Shown here: positions 22,299-33,895 of the stretch, in pieces
How positions within the stretch are numbered: the stretch's first letter is position 1
How the letters are laid out: every line of letters begins with the position of its first letter
Assembly: GCF_000499845.2 (NCBI RefSeq)
Contig: NW_027174137.1
Coordinates: 1-64,000, forward strand
Reading direction: 5' to 3'
Length of the DNA: 64,000 nt
Origin: Phaseolus vulgaris
Lineage: Eukaryota > Streptophyta > Magnoliopsida > Fabales > Fabaceae
The notes under the pieces: generated by a model
The model's input: only the letters and a program-made list of their open reading frames with translations
What the model was told of the DNA's origin: nothing
Database searches by the model: none
Program-made: the position numbers and the translations under genes

Positions 22299-25064
22299 CG
22301 CCCAACTTCCCTTGGCTTTCTCAAGCCTTCTCTTCAAACCTCTCAACAACACCCGATTGGCTGGTTCCACCTGGCCATTCGTCTGAGGGTGCTCGACGGA
22401 TGCAAACACTTGTTGAATTCCAACCCCTTCACAAAGCTTCTTCAACAGGTGGCTTGCGAACTGAGTCCCATTATCCGACACCAGGCGCTTAGGCACTCCA
22501 AACCGGCACACGATGTTCTTCCACACAAAACCCTCGATCTTGTGTGCGGTGATCTGGGCCACTGGTTCTGCTTCGATCCACTTGGTGAAATACTCAATCG
22601 CCACCACCAAGTATCTCATCTGCCTGATCGCCAGCGGGAAAGGTCCCAGTATGTCGATTCCCCAAGTATGAAACGGCCAAGGGCTATAGATCGACTTCAA
22701 CTCCTCGGGAGGTGCCTTGTGCCAATCGGCGTGCTGCTGGCATTGTTTGCAGCACTGGGCATACTTCTTGCAATCTTCTCTCATGGATGGCCAATAGTAG
22801 GCTGCACGGAGAGTCCTTGCGGCCAGAGCTCGACGCCCGACGTGGCTTCCACATATTCCTTCGTGGAGCTCTGCCATAATTCTCGTGCACTTCTCGCCGT
22901 GTATACATTCCAGGAGTGGGTGAGTGAACCCAAATCTGTACAGATCGCCATCAATCAATGTATACTTGCTGGAATTTTTCTTTACCTTCCTAGCTTCTGT
23001 TGGATCCAGCGGGAGGAGGCCATCTGCCAAGCACCGCTTGTACTGTGTTATCCAAGTGTCTGGCTCATGGGTGGCGCAGACCTGCATCACGTCCACCTTC
23101 TCTCCTCGGCATGCTCTAATTCTCGGCGATCTCAGGGTTTCTTGCGTCAAAGACTTATGGCTTCTCGCTGCTCTCTCCGTCGACTTGCTTATCTGGAGGA
23201 CCAGGTGATCTGCTACAAATGCTCTTGGCGTCTTCAGAGTTTCTTGAATCACCGTCCTCTGCCTACCCCCCTTGCCTGAGCTGGCGAGCTTAGCAAGCAA
23301 GTCAGCTCGGGCATTCTGCTCTCGGGGCACATGCACTACTTCAAAAGAGGCAAAGGAACTCTTCAATTCCTGCACATACGCCAAGTAAGCCGCCATTTGT
23401 GGATCTTTAGCCTGGAACTCGCCTGTTACTTGCCCAGTGACTAGCAGCGAGTCACTCTTAGCCATCAGCACCCTAGCTCCCATCTCCTTGGCCAGCAAAA
23501 TCCCGGCGATCAGCGCCTCATACTCTGCTTGATTGTTGCTGGCTTTGAAGGCAAACCTCAAAGATTGCTCAATCAGCACGCCGTTGGGTCCTTCCAATAT
23601 GACTCCAGCACCGCTACCCTGCTGGTTCGACGATCCATCCACCGAGAGTACCCTACGGAAATCGTCTCCTTCAACCCGCGTCGCCTCTGATGAGAGCTCG
23701 ACCACAAAATCGGCAAAGATTTGCCCCTTGATCGGGCCTCGGGGCTCATATTTAATGTCAAACTCTGACAACTCCACTGCCCACTTCACCATTCTTCCCG
23801 CAACGTCGGGTTTCTTCAAGACCTTCTGGATGGGCAGGTCAGTCATCACCAGTATCGTGAAGCTGTGGAAGTAGTGGCGCAACCTCCTCGCCGAAAACAC
23901 CACAGCCAGCGCAGCCTTCTCCAGGGCCTGATATCTCGTTTCTGGGCCCTGCAACACCTTGCTCACAAAATAAATAGGCTTCTGAGCCTGATCTTGATCC
24001 TGGGCGAGCACCGCACTCACCGCCCTCTCAGTCACAGCGAAGTACAACCTGAGAGGGATTCCCGCCAACGGTTTGCACAGAACCGGCGGGCTCGCCAGAT
24101 ACTCCTTCAGCTTGACGAAAGCTTCCTCGCACTCTTTCGTCCAAGCGAACTTGTTATTGCGCCGCAGACACTGAAAATGGGGATGCCCCTTTTCTCCGCT
24201 AGTTGACACGAAGCGAGATAGGGCTGCCATCCGACCTGTCAGCTGCTGGACTTCTTTTACTATAGCCGGGCTTCTCATCGCCAAGATGGCGGCACACTTG
24301 TCCGGGTTAGCTTCTATTCCTCTTTCAGTCAAGAGAAAACCCAAAAATTTTCCAGCCTCCACGCCGAAAATGCATTTCTCCGGGTTGAGCTTCAACTTGA
24401 ACTTGGCGATCGTCGTGAACAATTCTTCCAAGTCTGCAACGTGCTTGCTCTTCTCCTGCGAGGTCACGACCATGTCATCGACGTAGGCTTGCACGTTCCT
24501 TCCCAGCATTGGTGCAAGTACTCGATCCATCAACCTCTGGTACGTGGTCCCCGCGTTCTTCAGCCCAAACGGCATCACCTTATAGCAGTAGCACGACCTC
24601 TCCGTCATGAAGGCTGTTTTTTCTTCGTCCATGGGATGCATCTTGATCTGATTATAGCCCGAGAAGGCATCCAGGAAACTCAGCAGCTTGCACCCTGCAG
24701 CACTATCAACTAGGGCATCAATGCTTGGTAAAGGATACGAATCCTTTGGGCAAGCTTTCTTCAGATCGGTGAAATCGACGCACATGCGCCATTTCCCGTT
24801 ACTCTTCTTCACCAGTACGACATTCGCCAACCATTCAGGGTACTGGACTTCCCTGATGTGGCCTGCAGCGAGGAGTTTCTGGGTTTCGTCCCTGATCGCC
24901 TGCCTCCTCTCCTCGTTGAATTTTCTTCTCCTTTGTCGCACCGGTCTCACCATGTTGTCCATCGCCAGATGATGGCACAAGAAGTCGGGATCGATCCCGG
25001 GCATGTCCGAAGCGGACCAAGCAAACACGTCCAGATGCCGCTCAATCACCTTGGCGATCTGGTC
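22299..25064 (-). pseudogene. E2 pol: RT, two RNase H domains, integrase core
   Basis: One open stretch of about 920 codons between TAG at 25065-25067 (CAG in relatives) and TAG at 22296-22298. Counting from 25049: RT ~35-200 with VDFTDLKKACPKDSYPLPS and the AYVDDMV motif near 189; gypsy RNase H ~300-400; archaeal-type RNase H ~465-600 with VDGSSNQQGSGAG, NNQAEYEAL and REQNARADLLAKL; integrase zinc module near 730 (HEGICGSH...CKQC); integrase D, D, E in GIDILGPFP, SDNGTQF and NGQVEPAN. All catalytic landmarks are present. No Met starts it: it belongs to the upstream gag-protease frame. Confidence 0.95.
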
Positions 25065-25067
25065 CTA

Positions 25068-27281
25068 GAGATCGACCTCCAGAGATCTTCCGAGCTTGAA
25101 AACTTTCCCTCCGATCTCCTTCTCGAGCCACTGCTCGACGGGTTTGGGCCTGGATTCTCTGGCGATCACCACCCTGGCGATTCCCTGTTCCCTTGCTTCC
25201 TCGGGGCGATTCCGCGCCTCTTCCTCTTCTAGGCCAGCATTCCTCTCCCCCAGCTCAGCGTCTACCATCTCTACATCCCTTGCGGCGGCCTCCTCTGTTA
25301 CCGGCGGTCTGGGCTTCACACCGGGTGGTGGGGTGGTAGTTACATAACTCACTGATCTTTTGTTTTTCAGGCTATTCTCATAGCACCTTTTCGCTTCTTT
25401 CTGATCAGACTTGATCGTGATCACCACCCCTTCCATGGACGGCAACTTCACCTTCCTGTGCCACGTCGACGGAATGGCGCCTATCCTGTTAAGAGTGGGC
25501 CTTCCCAACAGGATGTTATATGCTGAAGGGGCGTTTACGATGAGGTACTTGATTTTCTCCGTCCTTGACCCAGCCTCATCTGTAAACGTGGTTCTCAGCT
25601 CAATGTACCCCCTGACCTCCACCTGGTCGCCAGCGAACCCATATAAGCACCCTCCATAGGGCCTTAGCTCGTCAAGGGGCAATTCCAGCTGTGTGAAAGT
25701 CGGCCAGAACATCACGTCTGCCGAGCTTCCTTGGTCCACCAGAACTCTGTGGACCTTCCTTCCCGCCGTGATCAACGAAATAACTATGGGATCGTTGTCA
25801 TGAGGCACAACGTCCCGAAGATCCTGCTTTGTGAACGTGATGTCCACTTCCGGCGAGTGATCTTCAAACATGTCCACTGCCATCACCGATCGCGCGTACT
25901 TTTTCCTCTGCGATGCGGTGCATCCACCACCTGAGAAACCCCCTGCAATGGTGTGGATCTCCCCATGGATAGGCATCTCGTGTTGCTGGGCTTCTCCACC
26001 TGCTGGCTGGGAACTCGACGCTCCCCCCGTCCTTCTATCCAGCAGATAGTCATTTAGGAACCCGCTCTTAACCAGATCGTCGAGCTGGTATCCTAAAGAC
26101 AGACACGAGTCCAGGTTGTGGCCAAAGCACTGGTGGAACTCGCACCAGGCGTCCGGCTTTGACCCCAGCACCTTATCGCCCACCTTCTCGGGCGCCTTCA
26201 ACCTAGCAGATATGTTAGGGATAGCGATCAGGTCCGCTAGTCCCATGACGAATTTGTGCTTAGGCGGGCGATTGTACTCTCGGCGTGCTGGTTGTTGGCG
26301 TGCTGGTGGTTGGCGCGCTTGGCTTCTTCCCTTATTTCTCCTATCGTAAGGATAGCGAGTCCTTTGGTCTTTTCTGGCCGCCGCCGCCGTTTCCAGCACC
26401 CTCTGTGGCTGGATCCTGGTCTGGGCGCGTGGCCTGGCGGGAGCCACGCTGCCTCTCTTCTCGGCGACTTCACTCTCGTCGGCGATGTGGGCCACCGCAA
26501 GTCGCCTGACTTCAGCAAACGTCGCTGGATGAGCCCTGATCAAGGCCTCGCAGAATGGCCCTGGCTGCACGCCCTTCTTGAAGGCATAGACTAGCATTTC
26601 TTCATCCTTGGCCGGCGATCTGACCATCTGCGCTCCGAAGCGATTGAGGTAGTCTCTGAGGGACTCCCCATGGTACTGCCTTATATCAAACAGATCATAG
26701 GACACCCTGGGCGGTGCCTTGTTCACAATGTATTGCTCGACAAAGATTTTCGAGAATTGTTGAAAATTGGTTATGTGGCCATTAGGCAGGCTCACAAACC
26801 ACTCCATCGCCGTTCCCTGGAGCGTACTCACGAACATCTTGCAGTAGACGGCGTCTGACCCTCCCGACAGCATCATCTGCGTGTGGAACGTGGTCAGATG
26901 AGCCTCTGGATCCTCCACGCCGGTAAAAACAGCCTTAACCGGAACCACGCTCGTGGGAATTGGCGTGTCGATAATCGCCTGAACGAAAGGCATTGGGAAC
27001 ACACGAGGTGGCGTCGACGGTGCCACCTCTTCAGCAGAAGAACGTCCCTGCTGCTCCTGAAGAGCTCGACGCAGCTCCTCAGCTACCTTGCTGAGCTCCT
27101 CGTTCCTGGCGCGAGAGGCGACCAGGTCCTCATGTATCCTTGCCTGCTCTACGCGCGAGGCTTCCACGGTTGCCTGCAACGAGCGCATCATCTCTGCCAT
27201 CTGCGCCATGGTCATGGCGGCGTCGCCTTCAGCAGCGACAGGAGCCACGGGACTGGAACGATTGCTTCTCATCTTTCTCAT
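25068..27281 (-). pseudogene. E2 gag-protease (open to a single nonsense codon)
   Basis: Start chosen at MRKMRSNRSS because E1 and E7 share it; an upstream in-frame Met at 27323 adds 14 residues that are not shared. Residues ~25-80 coiled coil; ~112-265 capsid (FTGVEDPEAHLTTFHTQMM, WFVSLPNGHITNFQQFSK, RDYLNRFGAQM); Arg-rich ~275-340; zinc knuckle CEFHQCFGHNLDSC at 380-393; protease with VDQGSS at ~515-520 and YNILLGRP at ~588-595. The active-site motif is D-Q-G rather than D-S/T-G, as in all copies here. Frame ends at TAG 25065-25067, a CAG-to-TAG change. Confidence 0.94.
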
Positions 27282-27620
27282 TAACTTCAGCGAACCACAG
27301 GAATACAGCAAACAACACTTCAACCACGATCGAATCAGCGATCAATCGGAGAAAACTCAAGAAACTGCGCAAGAACTCAAGAACACCGCAAACCTTCGCA
27401 GAAAACCACAAAAGAACTCGAACTTCCACCAAACAGATTGCGCGCAAGCAACAAAAGACCTCCCTCCACCGATTGAAAGCCAAACAAACGGTACAAAACG
27501 CAAACTCACCGAACGAAACTCAAAGAAACTGCGAACGACGGTTGCACCAGCACACAACCGCGCAGAAAACCTCGAAAACTTCCACGAACTCACGCTGTGG
27601 ATGGGAGCAAGCTTTACACG
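27282..27620 (-). other. E2 untranslated leader
   Basis: Between primer site and gag; no coding frame, related in sequence to the E1 and E7 leaders. Confidence 0.6.
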
Positions 27621-27637
27621 GCCCCACGGTGGGCGCC
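27621..27637 (-). promoter_or_regulatory. E2 primer-binding site (tRNA-Lys type)
   Basis: gccccacggtgggcgcc on the plus strand, separated by tga from the innermost LTR copy at 27641. Confidence 0.82.
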
Positions 27638-27640
27638 TGA

Positions 27641-28428
27641 TGATCCTGCCTGTTGACCGGAGCGCTGGAGAATGCCTCGTCAAAGGATCGACGTGCGCAC
27701 CGCTTATCACCTTCGTTCCTCCCCTGGATCTACTTCAAGAACCTGCAAAGAAACGACACGGCGCCGCTGCGGCCGATCGCACTCCGACGCTCAAGTCAGT
27801 GACGGTATCACCAAATACTAAGAACTAGAACCGTGCAAATCCTCTCTCACAAACAGCTCTATCACTCGCAAGCGTAAAGTGTATGAACTGAACGTGCGTA
27901 CCTCAGAAAGTCTGTTAAGAACTCTTATATACCTGGTGGCTTTCTCTCTCCTGGCAGTTACAGACTTGGACACGTGGCTCGTATCCGACTGTACACGTGC
28001 CATCATCTGGAGGCTCCCTGACTTGGCGCTGCTTCTACTCTCATTTTTGGCTAAGTTACTTATGCATGGTACTGCCCAGTGGATAGTTAACTTAGGAGTG
28101 CGATCTCTACTGGAACTGGCGAGTTGGGGACTTTCATACACCTTCCCTGTGGTCTCGCCGGCCGCCTTCATAATCTGCTTCTCCTTCATCTTCGGCGATG
28201 TGCTTGTTCTGGCGATCTCCGACTGCTTGGTCGCCTGGGTCTTCATTTGGCGACTTGATCTTTAACCTGGCGATCGCCTATTCTGGTAAACTGGAAGTCG
28301 GAACACGCCAGCTTAACAACTGGCGACTACGCGTGCTCCCTGACTTCCTTCCCTTCTTGCCAACCTGGCGCCTTGTCAACACGCCTACACTGTAGCAGGA
28401 TGCCACGTCATCACACCCGACCACCAGG
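27641..28428 (-). repeat. E2 tandem LTR copy A (inner, lacks 8 outer bases)
   Basis: 788 bp, starts tgatcctgcc and stops at ccaccagg, missing the final gcggtaca (the first eight bases in sense). Followed by tga (28429-28431) and the next LTR. It keeps TATATAA on the minus strand (27925-27931). Private base at 28082. Confidence 0.96.
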
Positions 28429-28431
28429 TGA

Positions 28432-29219
28432 TGATCCTGCCTGTTGACCGGAGCGCTGGAGAATGCCTCTTCAAAGGATCGACGTGCGCACCGCTTATCA
28501 CCTTCGTTCCTCCCCTGGATCTACTTCAAGAACCTGCAAAGAAACAACACGGCGCCGCTGCGGCCGATCGCACTCCGACGCTCAAGTCAGTGACGGTATC
28601 ACCAAATACTAAGAACTAGAACCGCGCAAATCCTCTCTCACAAACAGCTCTATCACTCGCAAGCGTAAAGTGTATGAACTGAACGTGCGTACCTCAGAAA
28701 GTCTGTTAAGAACTCTTATACACCTGGTGGCTTTCTCTCTCCTGGCAGTTACAGACTTGGACACGTGGCTCGTATCCGACTGTACACGTGCCATCATCTG
28801 GAGGCTCCCTGACTTGGCGCTGCTTCTACTCTCATTTTTGGCTAAGTTACTTATGCATGGTACTGCCCAGTGCATAGTTAACTTAGGAGTGCGATCTCTA
28901 CTGGAACTGGCGAGTTGGGGACTTTCATACACCTTCCCTGTGGTCTCGCCGGCCGCCTTCATAATCTGCTTCTCCTTCATCTTCGGCGATGTGCTTGTTC
29001 TGGCGATCTCCGACTGCTTGGTCGCCTGGGTCTTCATTTGGCGACTTGATCTTTAACCTGGCGATCGCCTATTCTGGTAAACTGGAAGTCGGAACACGCC
29101 AGCTTAACAACTGGCGACTACGCGTGCTCCCTGACTTCCTTCCCTTCTTGCCAACCTGGCGCCTTGTCAACACGCCTACACTGTAGCAGGATGCCACGTC
29201 ATCACACCCGACCACCAGG
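28432..29219 (-). repeat. E2 tandem LTR copy B (middle, chimeric)
   Basis: 788 bp with the same 8-base loss and the same tga after it (29220-29222). Its left part shares variants with copy C (cctcttcaaagg, gaaacaaca, accgcgcaa, TATA variant at 28721); its right part shares variants with copy A (agttaac at 28878, gtgctccctgac). Confidence 0.96.
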
Positions 29220-29222
29220 TGA

Positions 29223-30018
29223 TGATCCTGCCTGTTGACCGGAGCGCTGGAGAATGCCTCTTCAAAGGATCGACGTGCGCACCGCTTATCACCTTCGTTC
29301 CTCCCCTGGATCTACTTCAAGAACCTGCAAAGAAACAACACGGCGTCGCTGCGGCCGATCGCACTCCGACGCTCAAGTCAGTGACGGTATCACCAAATAC
29401 TAAGAACTAGAACCGCGCAAATCCTCTCTCACAAACAGCTCTATCACTCGCAAGCGTAAAGTGTATGAACTGAACGTGCGTACCTCAGAAAGTCTGTTAA
29501 GAACTCTTATACACCTGGTGGCTTTCTCTCTCCTGGCAGTTACAGACTTGGACACGTGGCTCGTATCCGACTGTACACGTGCCATCATCTGGAGGCTCCC
29601 TGACTTGGCGCTGCTTCTACTCTCATTTTTGGCTAAGTTACTTATGCATGGTACTGCCCAATGCATAGCTAACTTAGGAGTACGATCTCTACTGGAACTG
29701 GCGAGTTGGGGACTTTCATACACCTTCCCTGTGGTCTCGCCGACCGCCTTCATAATCTGCTTCTCCTTCATCTTCGGCGATGTGCTTGTTCTGGCGATCT
29801 CCGACTGCTTGGTCGCCTGGGTCTTCATTTGGCGACTTGATCTTTAACCTGGCGATCGCCTATTCTGGTAAACTGGAAGTCGGAACACGCCAGCTTAACA
29901 ACTGGCGACTACGCGTGCCCCCCGACTTCCTTCCCTTCTTGCCAACCTGGCGCCTTGTCAACACGCCTACACTGTAGCAGGATGCCACGTCATCACACCC
30001 GACCACCAGGGCGGTACA
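29223..30018 (-). repeat. E2 tandem LTR copy C (outer, full length)
   Basis: 796 bp, complete, ending ggcggtaca against the TSD gtacc at 30019-30023. Its TATA box reads TGTATAA in sense (variant at 29512), as in copy B. Confidence 0.96.
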
Positions 30019-30023
30019 GTACC
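30019..30023. repeat. Target-site duplication of E2, right copy (gtacc)
   Basis: Matches 16233-16237. Confidence 0.96.
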
Positions 30024-30962
30024 TACAAATGGAGAAAGATCAATTGCATTAAAAGTATCATGTACTCCATATTCAAGAGGTAGGTCCAATTTGTATGCAT
30101 TGTTATTGACTCTCTTGAGGATTTGAAAGGGTCCATCACCTCGGGGACTTAGTTTGGACTTCCTTTGAGTTGGAAATCGGTCTTTGCGAAGGTGAAGCCA
30201 AACTAAGTCTCCTTCCTAAAAAATTATTTTCTTCTTCCCTTTCTTGTTGTATTTTTTATACTTTTCATTTTGTTGTTGTATTTGAATTTTAATTTTCCCA
30301 TGCATTTTCTTCACAAAATCGGCTTTGATTACTCCTTCCTTATGCACAAGTTCTTGTGGATTAGGAAGAGGTAACAAATCCGTAGGTGTGAGAGGATTAA
30401 ATCCATATACTACTTCAAAAGGAGAAGCATTAGTAGTCTTGTTGACTACTCGATTGTAAGCGAACTCAATGTTGGGAAGATACTCATCCCAAGATTTATG
30501 GTTTCCCTTCATGATAGCCCTAAGCATAGTCCCAAGAGATCTATTGACTACTTCGGTTTGGCCATCCGTTTGTGGATGACAAGTTGAAAATTGTAGTATT
30601 GTTCCAAGTTTTCCCCAAAGAGTTTTCCAAAAGTGGCTTATGAACTTGGGATCTCTATCGAATACTATACTTTTAGGTAGACCATGAAGTCTCACCACTT
30701 CTCTAAAGAAGAGTCTAGAAATATTTTGAGCATCATCTACCTTGTGGCAAGGAATAAAATGGGACATTTTGCTAAAATGGTCCACTACCACAAAGATAAA
30801 ATCATGGCCTCTTGCAGTCCTAGGGAGTCCTAAAATGAAGTCCATGCTAATGTCTTCCCAAGGAGCATTTGCAATCGGCAAGGGGATGTAGAGTCCATGA
30901 GGCATTGTTCTAGACTTTGCTTTTAAACATTGATATGCATCTAGAACAATGTCTTTGGACAT
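30024..30962 (-). pseudogene. E3 integrase core and C-terminal domain
   Basis: Contains PWEDISMDFILGLP, VFDRDPKFISHFW and HPQTDGQTEVVNRSL, giving the D, D and E of the integrase core. An in-frame stop at 30216-30218 interrupts it; beyond it the frame continues with [26 protein letters not shown] and NNAYKLDLP, the C-terminal fold of plant gypsy integrases, up to the E2 insertion. A frameshift near 30925 separates it from the zinc module. Confidence 0.88.
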
Positions 30963-31245
30963 TTTTTCTCATGTGTGGCCAACAAAATTTTTCTTTCAAA
31001 ATGTCTAGAGTATTATCAACTCCAAAATGGCCCATGAGTCCTCCTTCATGTGATTCCTTGACAAGGATCTTCCTATGTGTGCCTTGGGGAATGCAAAGTT
31101 TTCCTTCTTTAAAAAGATATCCCTCGGCCACATAGTAACCTCCTTGCGCTCTATGTAGACATTGGGCATAGATGGATGAGAGTTCTTGATCTTCTTGGTA
31201 AAGCTCTCTTATGTGGTCAAATCCAAGAATTTGGGCACCCAATTT
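30925..31245 (-). pseudogene. E3 integrase zinc-binding region
   Basis: Follows a TGA at 31246-31248 in the same frame as RT-RNase H. Carries GHFGVDNTLDILKEKFCWPHM and HCSRC, the HHCC module, after GYLFKEGKLCIPQGTHRKIL. Frame is lost near 30925, where the downstream piece resumes with CLKAKS. Confidence 0.85.
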
Positions 31246-32810
31246 TCAAAAAAGTGTATGCCGTCTTGAAAGAGCATTGGCCACTATATTGGTGCTTCCT
31301 TTCTTGTATTTGATTAGATAAGGAAATTGTTCAAGAAATTCCATCCATTTAGCATGTCTCTTGTTGAGCTTGTGTTGGCCCTTCAAATATTTTAAAGACT
31401 CGTGATCACTATGGATGACAAATTCTTTGGACACAAGGTAGTGTTCCCAAGTCTTTAGGGCTCGCACAAGAGCATAGAGCTTTTTGTCATAGGTGGGGTA
31501 GTTGAGGGTGGCACCATGGAGTTTTTCACTAAAATAAGCAATGGGGTGTCCACCTTGCAACAACACCGCACCTATGCCTACCTCCGATGCATCACACTCT
31601 ATCTCAAAAGTTTTGGAAAAATTTGGGAGAGATATAATTGGTGCATTGGTGAGTTGAGCTTTTAGCCTTAGGAAGGCTTGCTCATGCTTTTCATTCCAAA
31701 AAAATGCAACATCTTTTTTAACAAGTTCATTCAAAGGAAAAGCTAGACTAGAAAAATTAGGCACAAACCTTCTATAGAAGCTAGCTAACCCATGAAAACT
31801 TCTTACATCACTTACATTTTGTGGAGTGGGCCACTCGCGGATGGCTTTGATTTTCACGGGATCTACATGCACCCCCTTTTTGTTTACTATGAAGCCTAAG
31901 AAAACTACACTATCTACACAAAAGGTACACTTATCCCTATTTGCAAAAAGACTATTTTTCCTATGCACTAGAAGAACTTCCCTAAGGTGACTTAGATGGT
32001 CTTCTAGGGTTTTACTATACACTAAGATATCATCAAAATAAACTACTACATATTTACCTATACAATCTCTCAAGGTGTGATTCATAAGCCTCATGAATGT
32101 ACTTGGGGCATTAGTAAGCCCAAAGGGCATCACCAACCACTCATATAATCCAAATTTGGTCTTAAAAGCGGTTTTCCACTCATCACCCTCCTTGATTCGT
32201 ATTTGGTGATATCCACTTTTAAGGTCAATTTTGGAGAATAAAGTTAACCCATGTAATTCATCAAGCATATCGTCAAGCCTTGGGATTGGATGCCTATACT
32301 TGATGGTGATGTTGTTGATTGCTCGACAATCATAACACATGCGCCATTTTCCATCCTTTTTGGGCACCAACAAGACAAGTACAGCACAAGGGCTTAGGCT
32401 CTTTTGAACCCAACCCTTCTCCAACAAGTCTTGAACTTGTGATTCTATCTCCTTTGTCTCCTCGGGGTTAGTTCTATAAGCAGGCCTATTTGGTAGGCTT
32501 GCCCCCGGAATGAAGTCAATTTGATGTTCTATACCTCTAAGGGGAGGAAGCCCAATGGGACCCTCATTAGAGAATAGATCTTCAAATTCACTTAAAAGGT
32601 TTTCAATTTGAGGAGGTAAATTCATAAGTTCACTACTTGTGGCAGTGCATGTAAGTGTTCCTTTACAAAAGATAAGGCCTGGTTGTTCAACAAGAAGCAA
32701 ATTTTCAAAAACGTTTTCAAGAGGCTTTTCTTGTTGATCAACCTTGTGGGAAGGAACACTCTTCTCCCACGCCTTCCTATCCCTAAGGATTTTCTCTTTT
32801 TCTAGCACTC
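31246..32810 (-). pseudogene. E3 reverse transcriptase and RNase H
   Basis: Motifs in order: [90 protein letters not shown], then RNase H with [44 protein letters not shown] and [11 protein letters not shown]. Ends at TGA 31246-31248. Its start overlaps the gag-protease frame by ~47 bases at a run of eight A on the sense strand (32811-32818), most simply a slippage indel in an originally single frame. Confidence 0.93.
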
Positions 32811-33798
32811 TTTTTTTTGTTTTCCTCATCCCTCTTTTGCTTCATTTGTATTTGGTCTTTTACCACTTGAGAATGTGGTAAAGGACTAAGTACAAACTTT
32901 TTATACTTGTGGGTGAAGGAAATCTCGTTAGTGAGACCATCATGCAAGGTTTTCTTATCAAATTGCCATGGTCTCCCTATTAAGATATGAGAAGCTTCCA
33001 TAGGTACTACATCACATAAAACCTTATCTTTGTAGTTCCCTATGGAAAACTTGATTTCCACTTGCTTGTCTACATGTAGTTCCCCATTTTCATTAAGCCA
33101 TTGAAGTTTATAAGGTTTTGGGTGAGGAACTACTTGTAGCTTAAGCTTCTCCACCATCCTAGCACTACAACAATTGCAACTAGATCCACTATCCACAATG
33201 AGAGAGCATATGTTTTCTAAAACATTGCATCTTGTATGAAATATGTTCTCTCTTTGTGTTTCAATGGATGTGCTAGGGTGATTATTGAGGGTTCTCTTAA
33301 TCATAAGCAATTCTCCCTCTAGTGGAGCTACCCTCTCATCCTTTCCCCCCTCCTTTTGCTCACTAGGCTCATCCTCGCCACTAGTGTATTCATCTACATC
33401 CTTAAGAAACAAAGTCCTTTGGTTTGGACATTGTGCTTGCACATGTCCTCTACCATAGCACTTGAAACACTTAACATCTCTAGCTCGGATGGGTGGGGTG
33501 GAGGTTTCTTTGGTAAAAGGTTTGGTAGGTTCTTTTGATGTATTACCCTCCCTTCTAACCACTTTCTTGGGATAAAAGTTAGAGTAAGGGCTCACCTTTT
33601 GACACGACGTTTTGCGTAAGATTTGCTGCTCAACTTTAATGCAAAGTTGAACCAAGTCATTCAAGTCTTGGTAAGGTAAGAGCTCCACTCTATCTCTATT
33701 CTCAAGTGATAGGCCACTAAGGAACCTAGCTATTGTGGTATCCTCCTCTTCTCTAATGGATGCTGTCATCATGTAGAGCTCCATTTTTTGTCTATACT
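32783..33798 (-). pseudogene. E3 gag C-terminus and protease, truncated by E5
   Basis: Reads from the E5 border (YRQKMELYMM...) through the end of capsid (TTIARFLSGL), a CCHC knuckle CFKCYGRGHVQAQC, an acidic linker, and the protease (LIVDSGSSCNCCSARM ... HILIGRPWQFDKK). The DSG active-site triad is present. The N-terminal half of gag lies outside, on the far side of E5. Homologous, piece by piece, to E4 gag-protease at 36226-38160. Confidence 0.9.
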
Positions 33799-33895
33799 TG
33801 TACCGTCCTGGTAGTCGGAAGTGATGACATGGCAGCGAGCTATTATGCAGGCGTGTTGAGTGGGGCCCATGGCTGGCAGAAGGGAAGGAAGTCGG
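33799..33895 (+). repeat. E5 5' LTR, first part
   Basis: Begins TGTACCGTCCTGG and runs to gtcgg, where E4 is inserted. Matches 50525-50621. Confidence 0.95.

Larger units (their letters stand above)
16238..30018 (-). mobile_element. E2: Tat-lineage element with a triple LTR at its 5' end
   Basis: 13,781 bp with perfect TSD gtacc, inserted in E3 pol. Minus-strand order: three tandem LTRs (30018-29223, 29219-28432, 28428-27641), primer site, gag-pol 27281-21828, repeat spacer, antisense accessory gene 17630-20250 (plus), polypurine tract, single 3' LTR 16238-17033. The gag-pol frame is continuous over 1,818 codons except for two TAG codons, making this the best-preserved member here. The accessory gene is intact. 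Confidence 0.97.
30024..33798 (-). mobile_element. E3: older Ty3/gypsy element, gag-pol fragment
   Basis: Minus-strand gag-protease-RT-RNase H-integrase remnant, bounded by E2 on its 3' side and E5 on its 5' side. Its other pieces are 15478-16237 and, presumably, sequence beyond the window. The pol type ([20 protein letters not shown], single RNase H, C-x2-C-x4-H-x4-C knuckle) is unlike the Tat elements and closer to the chromovirus side of Ty3/gypsy; I see no chromodomain. Five bases atact (33794-33798) should be the E5 TSD. Confidence 0.9.

Noticed and set aside
27641..30018. Three LTRs as three solo-LTR or nested insertions
   Set aside because: No 5-bp duplications between copies and junctions lack complete LTR ends; only the outer borders have TSDs.
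32783..32829. Programmed -1/+1 frameshift between E3 protease and RT at an A8 run
   Set aside because: E4 keeps one frame through the equivalent region and E3 has many other lesions, so a slippage mutation is simpler.
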